NCBI GenBank assembly: GCA_021785115.1
Contig: JAJYGO010000427.1
Span: 1 to 12,818 of the forward strand
Direction: 5' to 3'
Origin: Chloroflexota bacterium
GTDB lineage: Bacteria; Chloroflexota; Limnocylindria; Limnocylindrales; CSP1-4
DNA: 12,818 nt
A model generated the notes under the pieces. The model was not told the origin of the DNA. It made no database searches and saw only the letters and a list, made by a program, of their open reading frames with translations. This document shows positions 1 through 7,606 of this stretch, piece after piece; within the stretch, counting starts at the first letter, position 1, and each line of letters begins with the position of its first letter. A program made the position numbers and the translations under genes.

Positions 1-387
1 GTGAGCCGCGAAGAGGCTGCTGCCGCCCTCGCGCGCGGCGGCGAGCATGGCCTCGGCGTCCGCGAGGGTGCGTGCCATCGGCTTCTCGCAGATCACGTGG
101 CGCCCGGCGCCGGACGCGGCGATCGCCACCTGCGCGTGCAGGTGCGTCGGCGTACAGACGTCCACGACGTCGACCGCGCCGATGAGATCATCCAGGGAAC
201 TCGCGAGGCGCGCCCCATGCCGATCGCTGAGCGCCGCCGCGCGGGACGTGTCCACGTCGTGGACGACGACCTGCGCCCCCTCGGCGGCCCACGCGGCGAC
301 GTGCGTCTCGCCGATGAACCCGGCACCGGCGACGCCGACCCGCAAGGGCTCTCGCCTGGGACGTGGCACGGGCCGTGGTCCGCTCAT
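1..387 (-). CDS. Gfo/Idh/MocA family NAD(P)-dependent oxidoreductase, N-terminal part (cut by window edge)
   Basis: Only the first 129 residues lie in the window; the gene runs off base 1. They form a Rossmann nucleotide-binding domain: a glycine-rich loop VGVAGAGFIG at residues 17-26, an acidic residue after the second strand (HDVD, 43-46), the CTPTHLHA segment at 78-85 and the family hallmark EKP at 101-103. Family members oxidise or reduce sugars, inositols and related polyols with NAD(P), and some act on pyrroles or aromatic dihydrodiols; the substrate-binding C-terminal domain is missing here, so substrate is unknown. The ATG start overlaps the TGA stop of the upstream reductase as ATGA, so the two are almost certainly co-translated and probably share a pathway. 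Residues 1-15 are Pro/Arg-rich and lie before the first strand. Confidence 0.9.
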   Translation of the reverse strand, partial: MSGPRPVPRPRREPLRVGVAGAGFIGETHVAAWAAEGAQVVVHDVDTSRAAALSDRHGARLASSLDDLIGAVDVVDVCTPTHLHAQVAIAASGAGRHVICEKPMARTLADAEAMLAAAREGGSSLFAAH

Positions 388-2597
388 CGCCGGGAGCCCG
401 GGAGCGGGTCCGCGTGGCCCGTCCGGCCGTCCCGCAGGCCGGCGAGCGCCACCATCTGCCGGTGCGAGTATGCGGGGGTCTCCTCGCGCGTCAGCTGTGC
501 GAGAACGTCGATGGGAAGCTCGTTCAGGATGGCGTGGTTCGGGTTGAAGAGCATGTGCTCGTCGACCGCCAGGCCGAACGCCGACCCCTCCTTCACGGCG
601 TGGTAGAGATTCCGGGGGCGCACCGAGTCGCCCGCGTTGATGACGTGGACCCCGGCAGCCCGCAGCTCGTCGAACAGTTCGACCACGGGTCGCGTGTGGC
701 ACGAGACGACGTCGTCCACCTGGAGGGTCGTCCGGCCGAACTCGTGGTCCTCGATGACGACCTCGCCCTGGCGCACCTCGCGCACGGTGGCGTTCGTGAT
801 GATCGTGACCGGGTGCTTGTACGGCCGTGACGTCAGGACCTCCGCATCGCCCTGCGCGAAGCGCCTGCGCTGGACGTACATGTGGATGACCTCGCATTCG
901 GCGGCGAACTCGCGGTTCTCGGTCACGATCGTGACCTGCTTGCCGATGCTCCCCAGGAACGCCGCCGTGTCGGCCGCGGCGTAGTGGTCGCCCCACAGGA
1001 GCACGCGCGGCCCGAGCTTGTGGAGCGTCCGGGCGCCGGGGTGGCAGTCGCACGCGATCTTCGGGCAGGCCATGGCCTCTTCGAACGGTACCACCAGGTC
1101 ACTGCGTCCGAGCACCTCGGGCACGTACGAGATCGCGCCGGTCGCGTTCAGCACGACGTCGAACCCGCGAAGCTCGTCCACGGCCGGGGCGTGGTCCAGC
1201 CGGACGTCGACCCGCAGGTCGAGCAGCTGGTCCCGGATCCAGTCCAGGTACCAGCGCATCTTCTCCTTGCCGGGGACGAGGCAGCAGTAGAGGAGGGCGC
1301 CGCCCAGCTCCCTGCGCTTCTCGAACAGCGTGACGTCGTGCCCGCGCTCGGCTGCGATGCGCGCGGCCTCCATTCCCGCAGGCCCGCCACCGACCACCGC
1401 CACGCGCACGGCCTTCGTGGTCCGCTTCATCTCGGCATATGCGGGATTGCCGCAGGCCGCGTTGATGGAGCACTGGATCTCGTGCTTCGCCATCAGCGAC
1501 TCCTGCCAGCACCCGCCCAGGCAGGAGATGCACTTCCGGATCGACTTGACTCGCCCAAGCTGCGCCTTTACGGGCCAGTACGGATCCGCCAGCAGCTGGC
1601 GCGACAGGCCCACGAGGTCGGTCTTTCCCTCGGCCAGGATCTTCTCGCAGTACTCGGGGTCACGAAGCGAGTGGCTCGTGATGACGGGAATCCGCACCGC
1701 CCGCTTGACCGCCTCCGCCGCGTAGGTCGCCCAGCCCTGCGGGTACTGCATCGGGTCGAACCCGGCCCCCGCGCTCTCCTGGATGCCCTGGCTGATGTCG
1801 ACCGCCGCGCATCCCGTCTGCTCGAGCATCCGCGCGATCTCGACGCCCTCCTCGAGCGTGCGGCCGCCGGGCACGAACTCTTCGAACGAGTACCGCACGA
1901 GCACCGGGAACGCCCGGCCGCACTTCTTGTGGATCTGGTCGACGATCGCCAGCGTGAAGCGCATGCGGTTCTCGAGATTGCCGCCGAAGCGGTCGGTGCG
2001 CCGGTTCAGGACGGGACTCATGAACTCCGACAGGAGATAACCGTGCGCGGCATGCAGCTCGACGGCGTCGAAGCCTGCCTGCTTGACGCGCCAGGCGGCT
2101 TCCGAGAACAGGTCCACGAGCTCGAGGATCTCGGAGATCGACGCTTCGCGGATCTCCTTCCCCTTCTCCTCCGCGTTCTCGTAGACGATCTCGTGTCCCG
2201 CGGACCAGGGCAGCTTCAGGACCCGGTCGTTCGCGCCGAGTGTGTTGTAGCGCGGGATCGCGCACTGGCGACCCGGATGCTGCAGCTGGACTGCGCACTT
2301 CGCGCCGTAGCGATGCATGCTCTCGGCGAGCCGGGCCAGGCCCGGGATGTAGTTGTCTCCGTCGGCCACGAGGCAGGTCACGGTCGGCCGCCCCGTCTTC
2401 ATGTCCGGCGTCGTGGCGCCGACGATGATGAAGCCCGCCCCGCCGCGCGCGATGTCGGCGTGGTGGTGGATGTCCCGCTCGCTCACCTCGCCGTCGGCGT
2501 GCGAGGAGCTGATGTCGGTCGGGACGTGGACCACGCGGTTGGGGAGCTCCAGGTTGCCGAGCTGGATCGGGCTGAACAGATGCGGGAACGACGACAT
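384..2597 (-). CDS. NADH:flavin oxidoreductase of the 2,4-dienoyl-CoA reductase / trimethylamine dehydrogenase type
   Basis: This 737-residue protein has the three-part layout of FadH and trimethylamine dehydrogenase. Residues 1-345 are an old-yellow-enzyme FMN barrel, with HAAHGYLLSEF at 182-192 and the conserved NRRTDRFGG at 198-206. A 4Fe-4S binding loop follows, with C356, C359, C363 and C376. Residues 397-680 are an FAD/NAD(P) domain, with VVGGGPAGMEAA at 401-412 and an INAGD motif near 653-657. Such enzymes pass electrons from NAD(P)H through FAD and Fe-S to FMN to reduce an activated double bond, or run in reverse as amine dehydrogenases; which applies here is not visible. The ATG is chosen because GGGAGGAG lies just upstream and the barrel begins immediately; an in-frame extension to 3107 has no matching domain. 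It is first of a two-gene unit with the Gfo/Idh gene. Unusual is a cysteine cluster at C511, C516 and C518 between the FAD and NAD(P) parts. E. coli FadH, about 672 residues, is shorter. Confidence 0.9.
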   Translation of the reverse strand: MSSFPHLFSPIQLGNLELPNRVVHVPTDISSSHADGEVSERDIHHHADIARGGAGFIIVGATTPDMKTGRPTVTCLVADGDNYIPGLARLAESMHRYGAKCAVQLQHPGRQCAIPRYNTLGANDRVLKLPWSAGHEIVYENAEEKGKEIREASISEILELVDLFSEAAWRVKQAGFDAVELHAAHGYLLSEFMSPVLNRRTDRFGGNLENRMRFTLAIVDQIHKKCGRAFPVLVRYSFEEFVPGGRTLEEGVEIARMLEQTGCAAVDISQGIQESAGAGFDPMQYPQGWATYAAEAVKRAVRIPVITSHSLRDPEYCEKILAEGKTDLVGLSRQLLADPYWPVKAQLGRVKSIRKCISCLGGCWQESLMAKHEIQCSINAACGNPAYAEMKRTTKAVRVAVVGGGPAGMEAARIAAERGHDVTLFEKRRELGGALLYCCLVPGKEKMRWYLDWIRDQLLDLRVDVRLDHAPAVDELRGFDVVLNATGAISYVPEVLGRSDLVVPFEEAMACPKIACDCHPGARTLHKLGPRVLLWGDHYAAADTAAFLGSIGKQVTIVTENREFAAECEVIHMYVQRRRFAQGDAEVLTSRPYKHPVTIITNATVREVRQGEVVIEDHEFGRTTLQVDDVVSCHTRPVVELFDELRAAGVHVINAGDSVRPRNLYHAVKEGSAFGLAVDEHMLFNPNHAILNELPIDVLAQLTREETPAYSHRQMVALAGLRDGRTGHADPLPGSRR

Positions 2598-2766
2598 GAG
2601 GCTCCTCCCGTCCCTGCCGGCTCTCCGCGCCTGCCGCAAGCGATCACCGGCCGATACACCATCTTCCGGCCTCGTCCAGTCTCGCGGCAGGGGCTCCGCT
2701 GCGGCAATGTCACTAGCGGCCGAGATACTGTCAGGAGCGGCTGGCGAGCGGCGGCCCGCCCGGGTG

Positions 2767-2790
2767 GGTAGGGGGCTGCAGCCACCTACC
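2767..2790. promoter_or_regulatory. 24-bp near-perfect palindrome, candidate operator
   Basis: The two 12-base halves are complementary at 11 of 12 positions; only 2773 (G) and 2784 (A) fail to pair. The core is GGCTGCAGCC and the outer arms are GGTAGG and CCTACC. There is no loop, so it looks like a dimeric DNA-binding site rather than an RNA hairpin terminator. It lies about 107 bases upstream of the regulator start and 170 upstream of the reductase start, a sensible place for an operator acting on both. AraC-family sites are more often direct repeats, so another regulator could be the ligand. Confidence 0.5.
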
Positions 2791-2810
2791 GGGCCATCTG
2801 GCCCTCCTGT

Positions 2811-2828
2811 CGTCCGTCCGTCCGTCCG
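2811..2828. repeat. CGTC tetranucleotide repeat, 4.5 copies
   Basis: CGTC is repeated four and a half times in the leader region of the AraC-type gene, about 70 bases before its start codon. It is the only simple tandem repeat of this kind noticed in the window. The copy number is low, so slippage is possible but not indicated by anything else. Confidence 0.7.
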
Positions 2829-2896
2829 ATGATCCGCTCCACGACCTGCGGGATCCCCGGGACGCCGGCGATCGCGGGCGACGATGGAGGGCCTGC

Positions 2897-3838
2897 GTGA
2901 CGGTCTTCTTCTGGAAGCACCAGCTCGACCCGACGTTCCCGCTGTCCGTGCTGGAGTACGAGACCAGCGATACCGAGGACCGGCTGCACTGGCACGACTA
3001 CCTCGAGATCGGCCTGTGCCTGGAGGGACGTGGGCGCTTCCTGTTCGGGCGTCGCAGCTATCCGGCGGAACCCGGGGACATCTTCCTGATCGACAACGCC
3101 GAGCCACACGTGGGCGTGGCGGAAGCCCCGAACCGGTTGCGCCTCCTGCTCACGCTGTTCCGCCCGGAGCTGATCGCGGCGCCGGGGTGCCGCACCTTCG
3201 ACACCGACTACCTGGCACCGTTCTGGTGCGGCGGGCGTCCCTTTGCGAACCGCCTGCCGGGAGGAGAAGCGGCTGCCTCCGAACTTCGGCCCGTCCTGCT
3301 CGAGCTGCGGGCGATCTGGGACCGGGGCGAGCCCGGCGACCGGCACCTCCTCGACGCGAACCTCCGCCGCGCGCTCGGCATCCTGGTGCGGCACTCCCGG
3401 GCGGCCGAGGCCGTGCCGGACGATGCGTCAGTCGAAGACGTGCGGCACGAGCAGGTGCGGCCGGTGCTGAGCTACGTGGACGAGCACTTCAGGGAGAGCC
3501 TGACCCTGGAGCGGGTGTCGGAGCACGTGCATGTGAGCCCGTCACGCGTTCGGCACCTGTTCAAGGACGTGACGAGCGTCGGCTTCAAGGAGTACGTCAC
3601 GAACCTGCGTCTCTCGGAGGCGAAGCGCCTGCTGCTGACCAGCGACGCCAGCGTGCGGGAGGTCGCGTACACCGTGGGGTACACGAACCTGCACCAGTTC
3701 TACAAGGTCTTCCAGCGGTACAGCTCGATGTCGCCGGCCGACTACCGCAGGTACTACACGCGGCCGGGCGACACCGATGTCCGGCTGCGGCAGGCGGCGG
3801 TCCTGCACCTGGAGGCGCCTGCGCGGGCCGCGTGCTGA
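2897..3838 (+). CDS. AraC-family transcriptional regulator with cupin sensor domain
   Basis: The 313-residue protein has a usual AraC/XylS layout. An N-terminal cupin-like ligand-binding domain spans about residues 1-110, with HWHDYLEIG at 31-39, PGDIFLID at 59-66 and EPH at 69-71. A double helix-turn-helix DNA-binding domain spans about 188-287: the first helix pair covers TLERVSEHVHVSPSRVRHLFK and the second VREVAYTVGYTNLHQFYKVFQ, followed by the typical SPADYRRYY. The GTG start follows TGGAGG with a six-base spacer. It is transcribed away from the reductase/dehydrogenase pair, the standard arrangement for a catabolic activator and its target; that it senses their substrate is inference. 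Residues 290-313 are an extra tail without a recognised motif. Confidence 0.92.
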   Translation: MTVFFWKHQLDPTFPLSVLEYETSDTEDRLHWHDYLEIGLCLEGRGRFLFGRRSYPAEPGDIFLIDNAEPHVGVAEAPNRLRLLLTLFRPELIAAPGCRTFDTDYLAPFWCGGRPFANRLPGGEAAASELRPVLLELRAIWDRGEPGDRHLLDANLRRALGILVRHSRAAEAVPDDASVEDVRHEQVRPVLSYVDEHFRESLTLERVSEHVHVSPSRVRHLFKDVTSVGFKEYVTNLRLSEAKRLLLTSDASVREVAYTVGYTNLHQFYKVFQRYSSMSPADYRRYYTRPGDTDVRLRQAAVLHLEAPARAAC

Positions 3839-3864
3839 CGGCCGGGCGGTGACCGGGGTCGACT

Positions 3865-3890
3865 CGGCGGGCACGTTGTGCCTCCCGCCG
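3865..3890. terminator. Imperfect GC hairpin between convergent genes, possible terminator
   Basis: CGGCGGG at 3865-3871 pairs with CCCGCCG at 3884-3890, and CAC at 3872-3874 pairs with GTG at 3878-3880 around a GTT loop, leaving a three-base bulge CCT. It lies between the stop codons of the rightward AraC-type gene and the leftward trkA, where a two-way terminator would be expected. No T tract follows on either strand, so intrinsic termination is uncertain. Confidence 0.3.
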
Positions 3891-3901
3891 GCAAACGCCC
3901 G

Positions 3902-4582
3902 TCAGGCCGTGACGTCGGCCGAACGTTCCCCGATCAGCATGCGGCGGACTTCGTCCTGGCAGTCGGTGCGACTCAGCGCCACGAGCTTGTCCCCGGCCTG
4001 GAACGTGGTGTCCGCGCGCACGGGCTGCGCGATGCCACCCCGGATCACCACGAACAGGATGCAGCCCTCGGGCAGCGCAAGGTCGCGCGCGGCCCGACCG
4101 GCGGCCGGGGAGTCCGACTCGATCTGCGCCTCCACCAGCTCCATGTCGCCCATCGAGAGCTGCGCGAGATGCAGCAGGTCGTGCACCGGGATGTCCTGCT
4201 CGATGGCGCCCAGGGCCATGCGGGTCGGGTTGATGACCTCGTCCACGCCGAGCTGGCGGAACAGCAGTTCGTTCTTCGGGCTGTTGACCCGGGCGATCGT
4301 TCGCGGGACGTCGAAGTGGTGCTTCGCCATCTGGCACACCACCAGGTTGTCCTCGTCGTCGCCCGTCACCGCCGCGACGATCGCCGCGCGGTTCGCCCCC
4401 GCGGCCGCGAGGTGCTTGCCCTCGCACCCGTCCCGGTTCAGCACCACGCTGCCGATCTCGTCCGCGATCTGCGCCGCGCGCCGGGGGTCCTTCTCGAGCA
4501 GGACCACCTCGTGCCCCGACGTCAGGAGCTCGCGGGTCAGGTAGTAGCCGACCTTCCCGCCACCGACCACGATGATGAACAT
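3902..4582 (-). CDS. TrkA/CeoB-type potassium uptake regulatory protein (RCK_N + RCK_C)
   Basis: The 226-residue cytoplasmic protein has a full RCK unit. RCK_N, residues 1-125, is a Rossmann fold with GGGKVG at 7-12 and E30 at the end of the second strand, followed by GDDEDNLVVCQMAK, typical of TrkA. RCK_C, about 146-217, includes LPEGCILFVVIRGG and FQAGDKLVALSR. RCK subunits bind NAD(H) or ATP/ADP and gate potassium transporters at the inner membrane face. The ATG shares its A with the TGA of the preceding RCK gene (TGATG) and is served by GGAGG seven bases upstream, inside that gene. It is the last gene of the six-gene minus-strand run and likely partners the 152-residue RCK protein and the permease, as CeoB/CeoC sit beside Rv2690c in mycobacteria (recalled, not checked). 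Confidence 0.92.
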   Translation of the reverse strand: MFIIVVGGGKVGYYLTRELLTSGHEVVLLEKDPRRAAQIADEIGSVVLNRDGCEGKHLAAAGANRAAIVAAVTGDDEDNLVVCQMAKHHFDVPRTIARVNSPKNELLFRQLGVDEVINPTRMALGAIEQDIPVHDLLHLAQLSMGDMELVEAQIESDSPAAGRAARDLALPEGCILFVVIRGGIAQPVRADTTFQAGDKLVALSRTDCQDEVRRMLIGERSADVTA

Positions 4583-5040
4583 CAGCGTGCCTCCGCCGCG
4601 CTCGACGGCTCCGCGATCAGTTCGCCGGCGCGAGGATCACCCGGCAGGCCGACGAACCGCGCCAGCGTGTCGACCATGATGGTGGTCCGGCAGATCACCG
4701 CGAGGCCCATGGCCCGGTAGGCCGCCGCGCGCACCGGGTCGTTGATCTTCGCGATGACGTGGGGGATGTGCAGCGAGTCCCGCGCGAGCTGTGCCGCCAG
4801 CGCGTTCCGATTGTCGCCCTCCGTGAGCGCGAAGAAGCAGTCGGCGTTCTCGCCCGCCAGCCGGCGGAGCACGTCTTCGTCCGTCCCGTCGCCCCGGATC
4901 GCCTGGCCCGCGAAGTCGGCGTTGAGCCGGTTGAACGCCTGCGAGGAGATGTCGATGACCGTGACCTCGTGACCGGCGCGAGACAGGGACTCTGCGAGCC
5001 CCGCCCCAACTCGACCGCATCCCACGATGATCGTGCGCAC
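4582..5040 (-). CDS. Short TrkA-type protein with RCK_N domain only
   Basis: The protein is 152 residues, with a Rossmann RCK_N domain: GCGRVG at 7-12, D30 after the second strand (VTVID), and the family segments GDGTDED and TEGDNRNALAAQLAR. After about residue 125 only a short tail remains, so the RCK_C domain present in the downstream partner is absent; usual TrkA/CeoC proteins are about 220 residues. It probably forms a mixed RCK assembly with the next gene, with which it overlaps by one base. The GTG at 5040 is chosen because AAGGAG lies five bases upstream; a GTG at 5046 would sit inside that ribosome site. An in-frame extension to 5184 runs antisense-like into the stress-protein gene and has no domain. 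No frameshift is evident: the stop leads directly into the next start. Confidence 0.87.
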   Translation of the reverse strand: MRTIIVGCGRVGAGLAESLSRAGHEVTVIDISSQAFNRLNADFAGQAIRGDGTDEDVLRRLAGENADCFFALTEGDNRNALAAQLARDSLHIPHVIAKINDPVRAAAYRAMGLAVICRTTIMVDTLARFVGLPGDPRAGELIAEPSSAAEAR

Positions 5041-5050
5041 CGTCACTCCT

Positions 5051-5563
5051 TCAGCGGCGGGCGAGCGCCCGCCGCTCCGTGCTGTTGCCAGGTTCTGCCG
5101 GGATCGCACTTCGCACGACCAGCACGGCCATCGGGGCGTTCTCGAGGACGTAAGGGACCACCCGTCCCATCGCGAAGTCCCCACCGAACTTGGTCCGGTA
5201 CGGAAGGCCCAGGACGATCACGTCCGCGTTCACCGCCGCCGCCTCGTCAACGATGGCGGCGCCCACGTCTCGGGACTGGAGGAGCGTGGTCTTGAGGCCG
5301 ACCCCGAACCGTTCTGCCTGGGCCTCCGCGCGATCGAGCACCTCCGACGCCCGCTGCTGGCTGCCCGGCACCACCTCGGCCAGGTCGTGCGTCCAGTCGA
5401 CCTCGATGACGTGGATCGCGACGAGCTCCGTCTTCGCCTGCTTCGCCATGCGAGCGGCGGAACCGACCACCAGCGGGTCGGTTGGGCCTCCGTTCAGTCC
5501 GAGCACCGCGCGCGCGAACTGGCCCGGTCCGTTGCTCTCTCCCATCGGCGCGTAGGGTAGCAC
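5051..5563 (-). CDS. Universal stress protein (UspA-like)
   Basis: This 170-residue single-domain USP fold has a first strand near FARAVLGLNGG (16-26), ELVAIHVIEVDWTHD (46-60), and the closing ADVIVLGLPYRT ... VLENAPMAVLVVR (113-151). In ATP-binding USPs the loop after the fourth strand reads G-x2-G-x9-G-(S/T). Here G119 is kept, the second glycine is Y122, and the last position is G133-R134, so the nucleotide motif is degenerate. It lies 12 bases after the permease stop and its own stop sits in the ribosome site of the next gene, so it belongs to the potassium module; a role as a nucleotide-sensing partner of the permease is inferred. The start is GTG at 5563; an ATG six codons in (5545) is an alternative with no better ribosome site. 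Confidence 0.88.
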   Translation of the reverse strand: MLPYAPMGESNGPGQFARAVLGLNGGPTDPLVVGSAARMAKQAKTELVAIHVIEVDWTHDLAEVVPGSQQRASEVLDRAEAQAERFGVGLKTTLLQSRDVGAAIVDEAAAVNADVIVLGLPYRTKFGGDFAMGRVVPYVLENAPMAVLVVRSAIPAEPGNSTERRALARR

Positions 5564-5575
5564 CTGGGTCCGGGC

Positions 5576-7552
5576 TCAGCGGTCCTTCCGGTACGGCACG
5601 AGGGCGACCACCGTGTTCGGCCGGCCGATCAGCGCACGCCGTAGCCGTTCCGCGGTGCGGTTGTGCAGCACACGCTCCCACCAGTGCCGGATGATGAACT
5701 CGGGGACCACCACGATCGTGATGGTGTCGGGGTCGTGCTCCATGACGTCCAGGTACGTCACGAGCGGGCCGACCAGCTGCCGGTACGGCGATTCGACGAT
5801 CACCAGCGGCACCCCCGGGAGCTGGCGCTCGAAGCGCGCCCGGAGCCGTTCCCCTTCCTCGATGTCGTCGGTGACGAAGATCGCCCGCACGTCGTTCGAG
5901 AGGGTCCGGCCGAACGCGATCGCCTGCACCACGGCCCGGGTCATCCCCGGCACCGGGACCACCACCCGCTGGCGGCGATGCGGTTGCCCGAACACCAGGT
6001 CGTCCCGTACCGCCAGCTCCTTCGCCTCCCGCGCGTACTCACGGTGGATCAGCAGCATGCCCGTGACGATGATCGGGATCAGGACCACCACCATCCACGC
6101 GCCGGCAGCGAACTTCACGCTGGCCACCACCACCGCGACGACCCCGGTGAGCACCATGCCGAACGCGTTGATGCCGAGACGCGAGTGCCAGCCGCGGCTG
6201 TGCTCGACGTACCAGTGCCGGACCATGCCGGCCTGGGAGATGGTGAAGCTCACGAACACACCCACGGAGTAGAGCGGGATGAGGGCTGCCGTGTCGGCGC
6301 TGAACGCGACCAGCAGCCCGGCGGCGACGGCCGCCAGGACGAAGATGCCCGTCGAGAACGCCAGGCGATCACCGCGGAACGCGAAGGCGCGCGGGAAATA
6401 GGAGTCCTCGGCGAGGATGGCGGCAAGCCGCGGGAACGCGTTGAAGCTGGTGTTGGAGGCCAGGATCAGGATCAGCGCCGCCGATGCCTGGAAGACGTAG
6501 AACATGGGGCCCGTGCCCACCGAGGCGCGGGCGACCAGCGCGGGCACCGACTGCGTGCTGCCGGGCAGGATCCCGTACGACACGGCCACCGCCGTCACGC
6601 CGATGAAGATCACGGCCAGGAGCCCGGCCATCATCATGAGGGTGCGCGCCGCGTTCTGCGCCTCGGGCGGCTTGAAGGCGGGGACCCCGTTGGCGATCGC
6701 CTCCGTGCCGGTCAGCGCCACCGAGCCACCCGCGAAGGCCCGGAGGACGAGCAGGATCGTCAGAACCTCGAAGCCTCCGGCCGGCTGGTGGGCCATCACG
6801 CTGCTGGCCTGGTACCCGGTGGCCGCGGGATCGTGGAGCACCACCGCCTTGAGCAGGCCGGCCCCCACCACGAACAGTGCCGATCCGACGTAGATGTAGG
6901 TGGGCAGAGCGAAGATGTTGCCCGACTCGCGCACGCCGCGGAGGTTGCCCAGGAGGATCAACGCGATCGCCAGTACGCAGACCTCGACGCGCACCGGGTA
7001 CAGCGCCGGGAACGCCGAGTAGATCTGCTCGATGGCCGACGAGGTCGAGACCGCCACCGTCATGACGTAGTCGATCAGCAGGGCCGCAGCCGCGATCAGC
7101 GCGAAGATCTTGGGCAGGTTCGCGCTGCCGACGGCGTAGGCGCCGCCGCCCGACGGGTACGCGTAACCGATCTGCCGGTAGCTGGTGGCCACGATCGCCA
7201 GGAGCGCCGCGATCGCAATCGCGATGGGGAGCGTCAGCGACAGCGCGGCCACGCCGGCCAGCACGAGGATGTTGAGGATCTCCTCCGAGGCATACGCGCT
7301 CGACGAGATGGCGTCGGAGCTGAGGATGGCCAGGGCCTTCTTCTTGGTGAGCCGTTCCTCGGCCTCCTGCTCGGTCGCCAGGGGGGCGCCGATCAGCGCG
7401 CGACGGACGCGGGCGTAGGCGCGGCCGAACTCCGTCGTGGGGGCCTCGGCCTTCGGCTTGGCGCGCACGATTCCGGGCCCCGCGTACCGGAAATACTCCG
7501 CCTGCGGGCGCGCGACGCGAACGCGCTTGTCGCCGAGCTTCCGGCCCCGCAA
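5576..7552 (-). CDS. APC-superfamily permease, KimA/YdaO-like potassium importer
   Basis: From TTG at 7552 the protein has 658 residues. It has about twelve hydrophobic segments between residues 85 and 503, then a soluble C-terminal domain (about 511-658) resembling the USP-like tail of KimA. Family motifs are SSDAISSSAYASEEIL (78-93), YPSGGGAYAVGSANL (132-146) and TGTEAIANGVPAF (281-293). KimA of Bacillus subtilis is a proton-coupled high-affinity potassium importer inhibited by c-di-AMP; Rv2690c of M. tuberculosis is of similar length. The neighbouring USP and two RCK proteins support a potassium role over amino-acid transport. The start is unsure: TTG 7552 has no ribosome site. CTG at 7600, in frame and six bases after GAGGAGGG, would give 674 residues; GTG at 7468 would give 630. 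The 45-75 residues before the first motif are charged and probably cytoplasmic. Confidence 0.9.
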   Translation of the reverse strand: MRGRKLGDKRVRVARPQAEYFRYAGPGIVRAKPKAEAPTTEFGRAYARVRRALIGAPLATEQEAEERLTKKKALAILSSDAISSSAYASEEILNILVLAGVAALSLTLPIAIAIAALLAIVATSYRQIGYAYPSGGGAYAVGSANLPKIFALIAAAALLIDYVMTVAVSTSSAIEQIYSAFPALYPVRVEVCVLAIALILLGNLRGVRESGNIFALPTYIYVGSALFVVGAGLLKAVVLHDPAATGYQASSVMAHQPAGGFEVLTILLVLRAFAGGSVALTGTEAIANGVPAFKPPEAQNAARTLMMMAGLLAVIFIGVTAVAVSYGILPGSTQSVPALVARASVGTGPMFYVFQASAALILILASNTSFNAFPRLAAILAEDSYFPRAFAFRGDRLAFSTGIFVLAAVAAGLLVAFSADTAALIPLYSVGVFVSFTISQAGMVRHWYVEHSRGWHSRLGINAFGMVLTGVVAVVVASVKFAAGAWMVVVLIPIIVTGMLLIHREYAREAKELAVRDDLVFGQPHRRQRVVVPVPGMTRAVVQAIAFGRTLSNDVRAIFVTDDIEEGERLRARFERQLPGVPLVIVESPYRQLVGPLVTYLDVMEHDPDTITIVVVPEFIIRHWWERVLHNRTAERLRRALIGRPNTVVALVPYRKDR

Positions 7553-7606
7553 CGGGCCCGACGAACCGGCGACCCTGCCTCCCTGGTTCTTCTCGTCCAG
7601 CCCGCG

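Larger units (their letters stand above)
2598..2896. promoter_or_regulatory. Divergent intergenic region between reductase and AraC regulator
   Basis: This 299-bp gene-free stretch must hold the promoters for the leftward reductase and the rightward AraC-type gene. It contains the 24-bp palindrome at 2767-2790 and a short CGTC tandem repeat at 2811-2828. A weak leftward promoter candidate is TGGACG (minus strand, around 2671-2676) followed after 16 bases by TATCGG; it matches consensus poorly. I see no convincing rightward promoter and no transfer-RNA or riboswitch-like structure. Confidence 0.6.

Noticed and set aside
882..2771. A 629-codon plus-strand open frame opposite the reductase
   Set aside because: The reductase on the other strand has complete, ordered motifs; this frame has none and is an antisense shadow.
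2598..3107. N-terminal extension of the reductase frame to 3107
   Set aside because: The extra 170 residues have no domain, overlap the AraC-type gene, and the ATG at 2597 has a strong ribosome site immediately upstream.
4582..5040. Frameshift splitting one long two-RCK protein
   Set aside because: Both genes have their own ribosome sites and start codons and each begins with its own complete glycine-rich nucleotide loop, so two separate proteins are the simpler reading.
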